64,000 nt of DNA from Hyposmocoma kahamanoa (taxonomy: Eukaryota > Arthropoda > Insecta > Lepidoptera > Cosmopterigidae). The stretch is from positions 4,369,361-4,433,360 of the forward strand of contig NW_020653852.1 in NCBI RefSeq assembly GCF_003589595.1, written 5' to 3'. The position numbers were made by a program, and so were the translations under genes. Positions 1 through 11,994 of this stretch are shown here, piece after piece (position 1 is the stretch's first letter; each line of letters starts with the position of its first letter). The notes under the pieces were generated by a model. It searched no databases, had not been told where the DNA came from, and saw nothing but the letters and a program-made list of their open reading frames with translations.

Positions 1-131
1 CAGTATTATTTCAGTTTTCTAATTTGTGATTTCAGCGCAAACGAGAGTTGATATTTGAAAGTGATAAAAGGCCCATTTACCTAATGAGTTGCCAGGAATG
101 GATGGACCTAATTCTGGTTATACACTCGATG
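1..131 (+). mobile_element. MITE-A, right-hand end of a hAT-like MITE cut by the window edge
   Basis: The sequence matches the right part of the complete copy at 18694-19212: the shared block around TTTGTGATTTCAGCGCAAAC, then the terminal motif CTGGTTATACACTCGATG. The last base of the element is 131, judged from the ends of the two complete copies. The left part lies outside the window. It is non-coding. Confidence 0.75.
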
Positions 132-559
132 AAAAAGAACCAAAGATAGAGATAGACTTACAATACTAGATGCAAAGACAAACTATCAGTACCAAAAACG
201 AGATTGCAATAAAACTGCTAAGCAAGGCTACTGTCCAGTGATAAAATAAATAATTTCATTCCATACAATAAATAAATAAATTGAAAATTTATATAAAACA
301 ATAAAAATAATACCAAGTAGCGGTCAAAAGCAAGGGCTTCGTAATTGATACAAAGATCTCTTTTTTGTAATTTTTAACCGACATAAAAAAAGAGGAGTTT
401 ATACGTTCGACTGTATACATGTTTTCATATGTCTCCGTCAATAGTACACCGTTTTTGAAATTCTTTTTTGTTTGAAATGGTACACTCTCGTGATGGTCCC
501 GATCTCACCAAGTCAGAATCTGATGAGGGGATCCATGGAAATCGAGGAAAATCCTCAAA
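132..559. other. No gene; AT-rich spacer with a short repeat
   Basis: No coding signal is seen. The block at about 500-535, containing GTCAGAATCTGATGAGG, recurs in direct orientation at about 3790-3820, just beyond the far end of the LINE. The LINE therefore sits between two copies of a common short repeat. Confidence 0.5.
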
Positions 560-571
560 GTTTAAAGACAT

Positions 572-2947
572 GTGGGTACACTGACATATCGATTTCTCCA
601 TGAATTGTGGACCGATTTTAAAAATCCTTGTTTTTATATTCCAACTAGACTAAATAATTGTCTAGACCATATTTTTGTAAAAACTAAGAATGATGCAATT
701 GCACTGGTTATTGAATCACACATAACAGATCATATGCCCGTTCTTCTCGCTATTAATGATACTAGATCTTCAACGAGAAACTCGAGTATACGCACTCGGA
801 TAGACCACCACGCCATTCATGAAGAAACTAATCAGGCCGATTTCTCTAACATTCTTACCTTGACCGATGCAAATGAGGCGACGAATGCATTAATTTCAAT
901 TATACAAAACATTACCAACCGTTATACTCATAATATAAACATTCCCAGGAAGGCAAGAAATATAAAACCTTGGATTACCCCGGGGTTGATTCGCTGCATT
1001 AGGCATAGAGACAGACTCCATAGGAGGGTTAGAAAATCACCAGATAGATAGGTACTAAAAATAACATATACTAGATATCGGAATTTCTGCAACAAACTTT
1101 TGAAGAAATTAAAGAGAGCATACGAAAAAAGTGAACTAGATAAATCTAAACATAATCCAAAAGCACTATGGAATGCCATTAAAATAATCGCTAATATAAA
1201 TAAAACATATACTCCCCCTGTAGAGCTACTAAATTCACATCCAGACCCTAAAGAATCATGTAATATTATTTGCAAATCCTTCGCCAATATTGGGAAGAAT
1301 CTTGCTTCCGCTATTAATGTATCCACATCGTCATCAACAAGTACTGCTCCTTCTAATAAATCTTCAAATTCAATTGTAATATTGGAGGTCGATGAAGCTG
1401 AGGTAGAATGTGCTATATTGAAACTGCGTAGCGATTGTGCAGTTGGATGGGATTGTATTACTTCTAACCTTCTGAAAGCCTGTCGTCATACACTGAGTCC
1501 CGTAATCACACACATTTTGAATCGCTCTTTTGCCACGGCTGTGGTTCCCGACTCGTTCAAAAAGGCAATAGTTCATCCTATATATAAGGTTGGGGACAGA
1601 AGCTGTGTCAATAATTACAGGCCAATATCTGTACTACCTGCCATATCAAAAATCTTTGAAAGGATATTAAATTCCCGATTAATAAATTACTTAGAAAAAA
1701 ACAACATACTGGCTCCAAATCAATATGGATTTAGATCTGGTATCTCATCAGAAGATGCAGTAAGCGATATGACAGAATACATATCCCGTAAGCTGGATGG
1801 TAAACAAAAATGTTTAGGTGTTTTTCTTGATTTAACCAAGGCTTTTGACACAGTTTCTGTCCCAATCCTACTCTCCACATTGGATAACATCGGTGTTCGT
1901 GGTCTTCAATATGACCTTTTTAAAAACTATCTCAGTAATAGAAAAATTTGCGTATAGATAGGGACCCACGTCAGTGATGCGTCAGTATATTACATATGAA
2001 GTACCTCAGGGAAGTGTATTGGGACCTACACTCTTTCTAGTGTATATAAACGAACTCTGCAAACTGACACTTCAAAATTCACAAATTTATACCTATGCAG
2101 ATGACACTGCCATCATTGTGCATGGACAGACTTGGCCAGAGGTAAAGGAACGAGCAGAGTGTTCCGTACGTATGGTAAAGCAATGGCTCGATTCGAAATA
2201 CCTAACAATAAATATGAATAAAACATACTTTATTCCTTTCTCGATCACAACTGTTTCTAAACCATCATCCTCATACTCTTTAATAGCACACACATGTACC
2301 GACCAACGAGTACGCCACTGCAACTGTGTCAAGATCAATCTTAGATAATCGTTAGATATCTGGGAGTGCAGATTGATGAACATCTGAATTGGTATACACA
2401 ATTAACATCTCTAGCCTCCAGAGTAAGAAAGCTTATATATGTATTCAAACAGCTGCGTGACTGTACAGATTCATCCACTTTAAGCATGATATACAAAACC
2501 CTATGTCAGTCTGTTATCAGTTACGGTATTTCAACGTGGGGTGGTGCAGCTAAGATCAAATTTCTTGAGCTGGAGCGTGCTCAGAGAGCTGTCCTAAAAG
2601 TAATATCCAAGCGACACTTCAGATACCCCACAGAGCAACTCTACTCTGAGAGTCAAGTTCTTACAGTCAGGCAGCTTTTTGTGCTTAAAGCCATACTAAG
2701 AAAGCATCGTCTAGTGCCTCCACCACAATCTAATCAACGTCTGAAAAGACTCGTATGTCATAGTGAGCACCATACCATCTTTGCAAGTAGACAGTTTTTT
2801 GTTATAGGCTCTCTTCTGTACAATAAATTACATAAAATTCACAATCTCGTTGGCCTACGCAATTACGAAGTTAAATCTAAATTGGAAAATTGGCTAAAGA
2901 CTCTTGATTACACGAGTACTGAAGCTCTACTAGATTATAATTATTAA
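572..2947 (+). pseudogene. LINE ORF2 remnant: endonuclease end, reverse transcriptase and C-terminal region, broken
   Basis: The first piece (572-1051) ends the endonuclease domain with the ITDHMPVLL motif, the family's SDH-type catalytic His region. The second piece (1100-1957), in the same frame but after an in-frame TAG, covers RT fingers and palm with NNYRPISVLPAISKIFE and the catalytic block FLDLTKAFD. After a frame change, 1974-2348 carries VPQGSVLGP and the YADD box. After another, 2366-2947 carries the thumb and C-terminal part. One stop and two frame changes make it inactive. None of the pieces needs its own start codon; the apparent starts are arbitrary. Confidence 0.9.
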
Positions 2948-3044
2948 ATTGATGAAATTAGTAAATTTTACTTTTAATTTAAACTTGAACTTGATTTCAT
3001 TTTAACTTGAATTGAATTAATCCTTATACACATACGCTCTCACT

Positions 3045-3046
<2 letters not shown>

Positions 3047-3095
<49 letters not shown>

Positions 3096-3105
3096 NNNNN
3101 NNNNN

Positions 3106-3153
<48 letters not shown>

Positions 3154-3158
3154 ACACA
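3047..3158. repeat. (CA)n microsatellite interrupted by a 10-N assembly gap
   Basis: An almost pure CA run inside the LINE 3' UTR. Positions 3096-3105 are N, so the true length is unknown and the gap probably marks an assembly failure in the repeat. Confidence 0.97.
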
Positions 3159-3603
3159 CTTACACGGCCATTCATTCATTTATTTATATAGATCACGAAG
3201 TATATTTTATTTCTTTCTTTATTTTCTTACTTCTCCATTAGAATCACCCTTTTAGAAATTATAAAATCTTTTTTTTTTTCTTTTTTGTTACACGCATGCC
3301 TTTCACTGTTGTTGTAAACCATAACCGTACAGACTCACTTATATTTATATACTTTATAATGATTGGATTCAATAGAAATTTTGATTTTTTGTAATAGTTA
3401 CCCCTAACTGAACACTGCCTCCTAAGATACAGTCTTTGATTAGTTTAGGAGGCAGAATCTCTAAATTTGGTACGCCTTATTTTATATTTTGTGCTACGTT
3501 ATATCTATACCAATAAAATTTTGTTAAATAAATAATAAAATTGCTGCTCTGTACTAATTATAAGGCAAAAGTGTTAATAAAGATATTATTATTATTATTA
3601 TTT

Positions 3604-3866
3604 TATTTGAAAGATTCTGTTCCGGGTTCGTTTCTCTACTCGCTATTACAAATTAAAAAATATTTTCCGCAAAAAAAGTCGACTTTTCACTTGGCACAAC
3701 ACATGTAATCAACAAATCACCGTTATCATGACAACCAGAAAAAAAAGTATAAAATGCACAAGGGGTCCATAACAGTCCCATTGTCACTAAGAAGTCAGAA
3801 TCTGATGAGGAGATGAAAATCAGAAAAAGCCGGTTTACAATTATTATCTATTTATTTTACTATAAC
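3604..3866. other. No gene; short repeat block
   Basis: AT-rich sequence holding the second copy of the GTCAGAATCTGATGAGG repeat (about 3792-3815), directly before MITE-B. No coding signal. Confidence 0.5.
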
Positions 3867-4479
3867 CGCTCACACGATGCGCTCAATGGCGTCCTACCGC
3901 AAAATGGCGGCTATTTGGTTTCGCAAATTAGAAAAGGATTCAGTTTAAATACAAGTTTTTATAAATAAAAATTATTATTCTGCATTGCTAAATAAATACC
4001 CTCCGCACTACAACAAAAACATCTCAAATAAAATGCAGTAATACACCGCAAATCCTGCACTTAAAAAGCACTAATGAAATTTTTGGTGTACTTGGGTAAA
4101 TATGATAATATTCCGTTTGAGTGGTTGTAACTTTTGCCATGAAATCACTCCTTAAAGTATAGTTTATAAACATTTATATTCAGGGTAAACTTAAAAAACG
4201 CTACTTACGGTATGTTCTCAATAAATAAACACCGAAATCACCACCCCAAACAATAACACACACGAATGTCGTGACGTATTTTTGCAGTTGTTTATTTTTT
4301 TTTAAATGACAGACCCAGGCACTAAAAACTTTATGATTTACTAGAGTAGTTACCGAAATAGCAATTGGTATTAGTTCTTTTACCTGTTATAACTTCGATA
4401 TCCGATAAATCGGTATAAAATCATCACCGGCACCTCTAGGTGTGGTATGCGTCTACGGCTGCATATATCGCGTGAGCGG
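3867..4479 (+). mobile_element. MITE-B copy 1, 613 bp, PIF/Harbinger-like
   Basis: The termini are inverted repeats: CCGCTCACACGAT at the left and ATCGCGTGAGCGG at the right. The copy at 27050-27649 aligns along its whole length with few differences. Short AT-rich flanking repeats (TAA here, TTA at the other copy) suit the 3-bp duplications of PIF/Harbinger elements, but the exact boundary is uncertain by a base. It has no transposase. Confidence 0.8.
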
Positions 4480-5689
4480 ATAAGTTGTTACGTAGTAACG
4501 CTATACAGTGCAGCGAAGCCAAGGGGCACAACTAGCAACACAAAGTGGGTAAAACGAACGTGGTTTATTATTGTAGCAACTTTTACAGAGTTACAAAGTA
4601 GTATTATGAAATGGTCTACGGCAATACAGCTACGAAGAGAGCTACGGAATATGGGCACGTTTTACTTATTTAGCAGACTAATTAGCAAGTCTCAGAGAGT
4701 CCCATAAGTGATATAAGTGATAGCTAATCCGGAAGCAAAGTAAACAGTGCAGCTGAGGAGCTAACCTCATTTGACAATGCAGATGGCTATGTTTGATGTC
4801 AATTTAACACTTGTGTAGCGCGTTTTTTTTGATCCTAACGCCATCTAGAGGCAAAGCGAGGTTACTAAAGTTATTATTTTGTGGCGAATGGATCCCAAAA
4901 TTGCCTTGGTTGAAAACTTACACACTAAACATTAACAAGTTTTCTATACAACTCAGCAATAGCATTTAACTTTCACGTACTGAGATATCTTTTATATGTA
5001 TCAAATTATTATATTTCTGTAGCAAAGTTTTCTGCGTCACGACTCTAGGGAACAAAGTATTTACTTTGGTGGCATGTGTAACAAACAGTTACACGTTGAA
5101 GTAACAACTGCTCAGTTAACAATGATGTTATCAGTTTTAGATTGGTGATTTTGAAACAAAACTGTTTTGACAGACAACTGGTAGACATTATATTACCTAC
5201 AATCTAAAGTAATATAGAGTATTATAACAATATTATTAATGAAACTGTTCTTACACGCGAGAGTACAGGATGAGCTTGACATTTAAGATTTAAATTCAAC
5301 CCCATGCGCCGCCGTGTCAAACCATTACACTGTAATACAGTGTGTTGATTTAATAGCGCTTATATGATTTCTCTGGGCTTAATCTATACCCTGACATTTC
5401 AACTTTGGAGTTATTAGTGTTTTTGAATGAGATATTAAAAAATAAAATACCCCGTTACTTTTAGGTATTATTTTGACATAACACGGTACGCAGCAATATA
5501 GTCTTTTGGTTTGACAATTATGTGCGCGAAATGCGCTACAGTGTTTTGGGGCGCTTGAGTCAGCGAAAATTCTCAGATCGCGCAAATGTCTCAAGAGTCT
5601 ATTTTTATAATTATATTATAATTAATAATAAATTTAACTTAACAAAAACTCATATTGTTAAAATAAAATAATTTGTAAAACATAATGTA
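4480..5689. other. No gene seen
   Basis: AT-rich, no convincing coding frame. Positions 4822-4872 contain a roughly 50-bp repeat with the core AACGCCATCTAG, seen again at 43004-43055. Short open frames here have no recognisable motifs. Confidence 0.5.
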
Positions 5690-5955
5690 GCGTAAATTGG
5701 AATATTTCTTAGTAAAATTAAAAATAAGATCTTTAATTAATAACTTTTGTAACTATAGTGAAAAAATAAGGTGGTTGGCATTAATATTAGACACAACTGT
5801 ACCACCTCAATGGATCCATGGTGGGATAATGGGACCTGTAAAGGGCCGGAAACGTCGGTTTGTTTGAAAAAACAAACATACGCGATTTAAATCCGAAAAA
5901 ATAGTTTTATTTCCTATGTATAACAATCGCGAAAACCTAAGAACTCGATATGAAT
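5690..5955 (+). repeat. R4 interspersed repeat, near full-length copy
   Basis: It shares its whole length, inverted, with 31726-31990. Landmarks are a block containing AAACGTCGGTTTGTTTGAAA, ATACGCGATTTAAATCCG, and the end CCTAAGAACTCGAT at about 5937-5950. Truncated copies at 9957-10065 and 39055-39132 are flanked by 12-bp direct repeats, so I infer a retroelement whose 3' end is AAGAACTCGAT. Confidence 0.6.
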
Positions 5956-6130
5956 CTTATATCTTATTTTTTTGGATCTAAAATCGCGTTCATTTTTCAC
6001 ACAAAAGAACGTTTCTGGCCCTTTACGGGTCGCTCTCGTTACGTCACGTCACGGCTGACTGAGATGGTATTAGTCATCAACCAGTTGGATGCTGATATTC
6101 AAAAATGTGTGAAACAATATCTTATTTTAA

Positions 6131-6270
6131 CTGCCTCTGTGGCCGAACGGTTACCATGCCGGACTGCCACGCAGAGGTCCCAGGATTGACCCGCGACACA
6201 GGATTTCCCTAGTGCGGGGCTATGTTGAGTGTGTGCGTTATTGAGTGTGTGTGTGCGTTATTTTTGCGAA
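6131..6270 (+). mobile_element. SINE1 copy, internally deleted
   Basis: It begins like the other SINE1 copies (ACTGCCTCTGTGGCCGAACGG, with the pol III A-box TGGCCGAACGG) and ends with TTGAGTGTGTGCGTTATT. The middle, including a normal B-box and the following 80 or so bases, is missing. It lies beside R4-related sequence. Confidence 0.75.
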
Positions 6271-8324
6271 ATTGGTACCTTAAGATTTTTTCGTTGTTGT
6301 TCATAGCTTGTTCTAAAATTTACTTATAAAATGAAAACTTTCGCTGTTGTGCTTGTTGTTGGGAAATTATAACAATAAATCATTCATCATTCCTGAGGTG
6401 ATACCAGTTATGATAATGTTGGTTGACACGTTATTGCTTACCACCATCCAGTTACGTCCAATATTAATGCCATCAAACCATCTTATCCTGAACTATACTA
6501 AAACATATTAAAAAATATTGATTTAACGAACTTACATTACAATTCATTTTGCAATATATTTTAACAGTAGGTACGTATTTTAATTTAGTAAAATTAAACT
6601 TATGAAACAAAAACAAATTAAATGTGTTAGTTTGTTAGTACAATAGTGTTATGTCTTCTTGGAATTTTTTCCTCAAAGGAAATTCTAAGTCCAAGCTGGT
6701 AATAATATTTTATTTCATTTCAAAGTGGCCAGAAGCTTAGAACGGCATTTTCCCCTCGATTTTTCTTCTCTTTATTAGAACTCCTGTCTTTTTTATACAG
6801 CTGCAATAGTTTTATGAATAGCATTTTAGTTGCGATATTTGTATCAAATAAATCAATATTGAACTCACAGTTTGACAATTTATTTGGTTTGTTAATATTC
6901 GCAAAAGCCATTCAGTTACATAACCAATGTGAAACAAAAAAACAATCCCGTACACGCTGTTAAAACAGATGGCTTATACATTAATACGTACGTACAAATC
7001 TCCAGATGGCCATATCCATATGTATGTCCATACACAAAGGTTTCTAATTCATTGTTATTATTACCATCAACGACCCCTTATACGTCACACTGCTCGAAAT
7101 GGATTTCCTCTAAAAGGAGGTTTTCCGTATATTGTTGTTTTAAACTAACCGGCTATTTCAGTGCAACACTTATAGGCCAAAAGTTTAACCTTATTCAGCG
7201 TTAAGACGTATCTTGTACCTTTTATCTTGTACCTTGTATCTTGTACCTCTTATCTTATGCCTTGTATCTTGTGCCTTGTATTATTTGGGAAATGAACTTT
7301 TCTATATTGTTTCTGACATGTTCATGATCTGGGCAGTACCCCACAGTGAATTCCGTTGAGATCAGGTAACTGGTGTGGTTGTCTGGCATATATGGCATTC
7401 CTAACCTACACACATGACATACTTAACTGTTTTACATGGAAGGCGCGACGTCTTTTTCACTCTTACCGCATAGACAAAAAGCTTTTTCCGATCGGCTTAA
7501 CGCCATTCCGTGTGGATAAGTGTAGTGAGTTATTAGTTCAGACAAGTAGTGACATATCTATAAAATAATTTTGTTTCCACGGATCAGTAACAAGGTTGTA
7601 ATAAGTTATGAGAGTCCAAGATCTTTATGTAATTTCCCCAGGCAATAGGCACAAATGAAGTACATTGAGGATGCTTGTAATGTTGTTATATATAAAAAGT
7701 ATCGCATACCAGCTTTAACACTGATACGACTTACAATACATAGTGTATTTTTTTGTATGAGATGTTTTGTTGGCAGCCGATGGTCTTGACTGCGCCACCG
7801 GACAAAAAGATTTTAAACTCGTTTAACAGTAAAATATACATTACTAAAAAAAAACACATACATATATATAAAAAAATATTCAGTATTAAGTAGTAGTATT
7901 TTCAGAAAACACTGTCACAGTTACAACCAACACACGTAATATATCAACACTATACATACTGTCAAAGATAAAATGTAGGCCTATAGCATCGCGTCTTTGG
8001 TACACATATGGAATAAAAAAACACAGTTTAGATAGAGGGTCTGAGGGCACCCAGGTAGGTACGGACCACGGCTCAGAATGCTACTGGGCAAACAACTGGC
8101 AAACGTAACACGTTAAAAAGTGACCGTCAACCACGTACTTACCTAACGTGGCGGACTAAATGTAATTTTATTTTCTTTCTTTCTTTTATTTTTATTTATT
8201 TATTTGTAGTAATAAATATAGTTGCCGCATATGGAAATCATCTAGTCTCTGTAAGGAACAGAAACTAAAACTTCTTTAATATTTGCCAAAATTCTTTTTG
8301 ATACGTATGTGTATAAATTTTAGT
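6271..8324. other. No gene; a minisatellite and unassigned AT-rich DNA
   Basis: Apart from the minisatellite at 7205-7283, no coding frame or element boundary could be recognised. Open frames of 60-90 codons (for example 6929-7204 and 7356-7568) lack known motifs. Confidence 0.45.
7205..7283. repeat. Short degenerate minisatellite
   Basis: About seven head-to-tail variants of TATCTTGTACCT, with small changes between units (TATCTTATGCCT, TATCTTGTGCCT). Confidence 0.8.
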
Positions 8325-8625
8325 TGTAGCAGAAGCTCCTTGTGAAAGGTTCATCCAGGGAAGTACTGCCACCTTATCTATTTCTGCCGCCTAGCAGTAA
8401 TATTAGCATTACTTTGTTCCGGTTTTGTAGGGTATGGGTGCTAGTGAAATTACAGGCACATGTGACGTGTCAACTTATGTCTCAAGGTGACGAACGCAGT
8501 GGCAGTGCCCATAAGATCTTTGCGATTTAAAGCTCGGAATGCTGCAACTGTTATGGATAGACGCGTCGCTTATCACCAGGCGCACGACCTGTTCGTCCCG
8601 TCTCTTGGTTATCATAAAAAAAAAA
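8325..8625 (+). repeat. R2 A-tailed SINE-like repeat, near full-length
   Basis: It starts with GTAGCAGAAGCTCCTTGTG, continues through TATTTCTGCCGCC, TTATGTCTCAAGGTGACG and GCGATTTAAAGCTC, and ends in CGCACGACCTGTTCGTCCCG with an A-run. At least a dozen full or partial copies occur in this window in both orientations. No A/B promoter boxes were found, so whether it is a SINE or the 3' end of a LINE is open. Confidence 0.75.
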
Positions 8626-8689
8626 TAAACATCTTAAACGGTAATGTTGATTTCCTTTAATGTACTTACCTACGCGATCTGTGAGACTA

Positions 8690-9367
8690 GTGATGAAAGA
8701 GACTCAGCCTTTTAAGGCGTTTTATAACGACTCGACTCCATTTTACAGGAATCGACTCCAAAATTAAGACTGGGGGTTCAAGTTTTTATTAATAAGACTC
8801 AGTCGTTATACTAAAAGACTCAAAAGACCTAAACGACTTGAAAGACTTGACTCGAGTTGTTTGCAAAAGACTTATACCTATTTTATGTCTTATTAAATCC
8901 GAAGTTTATAAATAAAAATGACGTAAGTAGTATGTAGTAAATAATAACGTTTATTTACTTCTAATAAAAATCGTAAAATAAATACCTTGTGGCTATGAGG
9001 CGTCAGTCCTTTTAGTCTTTTAGTCGTTTTAGTCCTATAAGTCTTTTAGGCTTCCTAGGGTTAAAAGACTTCGACACGAATTAGTCTTCAGTTTTAGTCT
9101 TATGACTCAAGACTTGATGGTTAAAAGACTAGACTAGTCGTGAGGCGTTGAAAATTAGTCGAGGTTTTTTAAAAGGCCTTAAAAGACTGAGGGTCGTATT
9201 CTAGAACTCTACTCAATGCTCAAATCAGGAATTGAGTATGGTTTAAAGCACTCGAAATCATACTCAAGTCCATTAGGGTCGTATTTCCAATGCTTGTGTT
9301 TCCAGTGCAATCCTGACTTGAGCATTGAGTAGAGTTCTAGAATACGACCATGAGTTTCTTTCATCAC
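8690..9367. mobile_element. MITE-C, TA-flanked inverted-repeat element carrying a nested MITE
   Basis: The left end GTGATGAAAGAGACTCA and the right end TGAGTTTCTTTCATCAC are inverted repeats, and TA flanks both sides (8688-8689 and 9368-9369), as in Tc1/mariner MITEs. The interior is full of scattered AAAAGACT and AGTCTTTT motifs on both strands, so the two halves could fold on each other. MITE-D (9192-9349) interrupts the right terminal repeat. Confidence 0.75.
9192..9349. mobile_element. MITE-D, 158-bp MITE nested in the right end of MITE-C
   Basis: The arms of about 38-42 bp are nearly perfect inverted repeats beginning GGTCGTATTCTAGAACTC. The bases TGA stand on both sides of the insertion within one base. 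Removing the element and one TGA rebuilds a right end for MITE-C that matches the complement of its left end. The small size, long arms and 3-bp duplication suit a PIF/Harbinger-type MITE. Confidence 0.8.
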
Positions 9368-9717
9368 TACATGAGACACTATCAACCTGTTACAAATTGT
9401 GTACAAAATAGTTTTGAAGAGCTAACAATAGTCTGAATAGTGTACTGAGCAATCATGAACTGGATGATGATATATTCGATCGTAATGTTGATGTGCTAAC
9501 GTGTAAATTCACATACATTATTATTATTTCATTTTATTGAGTAATTCGTGACTGTTGACGCAGTATACTGTTTATTGTTCGTTTTGTTTAATGCTCATGT
9601 GTCATTTGCATGAAACTATAGGTACAGTGTTTTTTAAGATGGAACAGTATAGGCAAATTTGGAACCATAGAAGATACAAGGAAACTGTCTTAGGAACCAA
9701 CCATTGAGTAACGTACA

Positions 9718-9920
9718 TAACGCACACACTCAACATAGCCCCGCACTAGGAAAAACCTGTGTCGCGGGTGCCATGGACACACACATAGACAACCATAAAT
9801 TACACCCAAACTCACGAGAGAAATTAATGTAGGCCATACAAATATTTCTCCCGGCCCTGGAATCGAACCTGGGACCTCTGCGTGCCAGTCCGGCATGATA
9901 ACCGTTCGGCCACGGAGGCA
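9718..9920 (-). mobile_element. SINE1 copy (tRNA-derived)
   Basis: Read on the minus strand it has the tRNA-like head GCCTCCGTGGCCGAACGG, a B-box like GGTTCGATTCC, then the SINE1 body with TATTTCTCTCGTGAG and GTCCATGGCACCCGCGACAC. Confidence 0.85.
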
Positions 9921-9956
9921 GTTGTCTTTTTGTTTTGTAAAAACAAATTTGGCATA

Positions 9957-10065
9957 TAGGAAATGAAACTATTTTTCCGGATTTAAATCGCGTATATTTG
10001 TTTTTTCAAACAAACCGACGTTTCATTTCCTATGTGAAACAATCGCGAAAATCTAAGAACTCGAT
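9957..10065. mobile_element. R4 copy with internal inversion, flanked by a 12-bp duplication
   Basis: The 12 bases AAATTTGGCATA stand immediately before (9945-9956) and after (10066-10077) the insert. The right part ends AAGAACTCGAT in one orientation; the left part (TAGGAAATGAAAC onwards) is the same family in the opposite orientation, so the same terminal sequence occurs twice, facing itself. This arrangement is the signature of twin priming during target-primed reverse transcription. Confidence 0.65.
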
Positions 10066-10077
10066 AAATTTGGCATA

Positions 10078-11234
10078 GTCAATTTTTTGGTCAAGCGTGA
10101 GTTGTCCATAAAAATGAATAAAATTGATCAAATTTTTTTGTGCTGATCGACTCACTTTCATGTAAGAATCATTTCATTGTATGGGACAAAAAAAAATAGA
10201 GACAGCAGAACTTGGGCAAATTTCATAAAATATTTTTTGCCTGGAAGAAATTTCTACGTAGCAATAAGGCCACCCGTTGAATATTAGCTTACTACTACTA
10301 TTATACTTAAGCTATTGTATTGTATTATAAATGTAATTTTAAGTGCAATAAAGACATTTCATTCATTCATCCATTCTAAAGCTGATACAGTCTCTTCGGC
10401 ACGATTATGATGTGTAATTACTACCCTCGGGAATGTAGCACTGTGTGCTGCAGTGGCGTTTAGATTCGGTATACTAATCTGGGCATCAAATCTTATTGAC
10501 TTCTCAAACTTGAACTAGTGTCACTTTTGGGATCAACACCCTATACCTAAGCCATAATGGTAGCATGACCTAATTTTAGTTAAAATATCAAACAACACAT
10601 GCTTTTAAAGTTACATTGCAAACGTTACTTTTAATGTAACTTGAAACCGTGGAATAACATTTCGAAACAAAGAGAGGCAAATGAGAATCGCCAACAAAAC
10701 CTAACATTTTGTGTTAAGTATGTCGTTTGCTGTAGAATTTCTAGCTGTGTTTTGAATCTAAAACGGAACTAGAGAATGTTTCTGCTTATTACAATTTCCT
10801 GCTATTCATAATACACGTTTGTATAATGCTCTTTTAATGATAAAATTTGGTGGCTTACAGTTATCTAAGCTTGCAAATTGCCGTAGTCCATCGCGAACTA
10901 AAAGGTTTGGTGGGACCTTCCTCTGTCGCTCAGTTGAGAGTCCTTCTTACGATATGGGGTCCTTCAAAGTGTGCAGAGGCATCTTGTAGGCAGGCAGATA
11001 AGAGGGGGCTAGTATACTAACTGTATCAACACTGCACTAGGTTCCTTCACGTTTGGATTCCACATTCCATTTCTCATCAGGTGGGATGGAGTCATCTGCC
11101 TGTTACGTATAAAAAAAGAAATATCATTATTGTATACTAATAAAATAAAAAACATATTGCAATATTGTCTTTCCTGTCTACCATTGCCATTTAAAGCATT
11201 ACATTGTAAGTCACAACTAAATCTTTTTTATGTT
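10078..11234. other. No gene seen
   Basis: AT-rich sequence without recognisable coding frames. A segment at about 10900-11100 has the look of an old interspersed repeat but no second copy was found here. Confidence 0.45.
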
Positions 11235-11480
11235 ATCAAGTGTCAGGACAAGTAGTATGCCTGGTAGTAAGCAACATAACTACCCACAGCACTTGGAGTG
11301 TCACTTAGATTTTAAAATTGCAAAGACATAAGGAGCACTACCATTGCGCTCGTCACCTTGAGACATAAAGTTGTCAAGTACCATGTGTCTGTAATTTAAC
11401 AAGCACCCTTATCCTTCAAAACCGGAACGCAGTAATACTTACATACTCTTTGGAGGAAGAAATAGGTTTGTTTATTTATT
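11235..11480 (-). repeat. R2 repeat, diverged
   Basis: On the minus strand it carries the R2 landmarks TTATGTCTCAAGGTGACG and a region matching GAAGGATAAGGGTGCTTG. Both ends are decayed. Confidence 0.6.
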
Positions 11481-11994
11481 TCATATAGTGTTACAGTAAA
11501 TTACCAAGGCACTGTGAAAGCGATAAGTACATAATAATATTGTTGGTAATTTACAGACAACAGTTGCTCATCCATCCTCTCACAATACCTAATACCTAAT
11601 CATTCATCACTTACAGCCACCCATCTACTTACAAAATAAAGCTGTGATTTACTGTAAGATACAGTGCTTACCTCCGGCACTACCAGTAGACGGTGACCGT
11701 GTGACCGTAAATTAATTTTATTTCGGCAGACGAATAGGCGCACCAATTGCGCCACTAATCCTGGACAGTCGGAATCTCCTCTCAAGATTCTACCAGCAAT
11801 AATCAGTAGACGATAATTTCGTAGGATATAATATAAAAATGGGCAGTACCCACAAATTGTATTAAATAAGAATGTCAAGAACGTCTTTTGTATTTCACCC
11901 AGGAGCAGTGCGTAAGTAAGTAACTTCGTGCTGGTTCCAAATTACTGAAGCCGCCTCAAGTTTATTTCTAACTTTGTTTATTTTTTATAGAAAG

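Larger units (their letters stand above)
560..3603 (+). mobile_element. 5'-truncated non-LTR retrotransposon (Jockey/CR1-like LINE)
   Basis: The order is endonuclease C-terminus, reverse transcriptase, C-terminal region, an AT-rich 3' UTR with a long CA microsatellite, and a short ATT repeat at the very end (about 3590-3603). The N-terminal part of the endonuclease is missing, which is the usual 5' truncation of target-primed insertions. Assignment to the Jockey/CR1 group rests on the RT motifs and the C-terminal region; a phylogeny would be needed to choose the clade. Confidence 0.85.

Noticed and set aside
3590..3603. ATT repeat as an independent microsatellite
   Set aside because: Its position right at the end of the LINE makes it more likely to be the element's own 3' tail.
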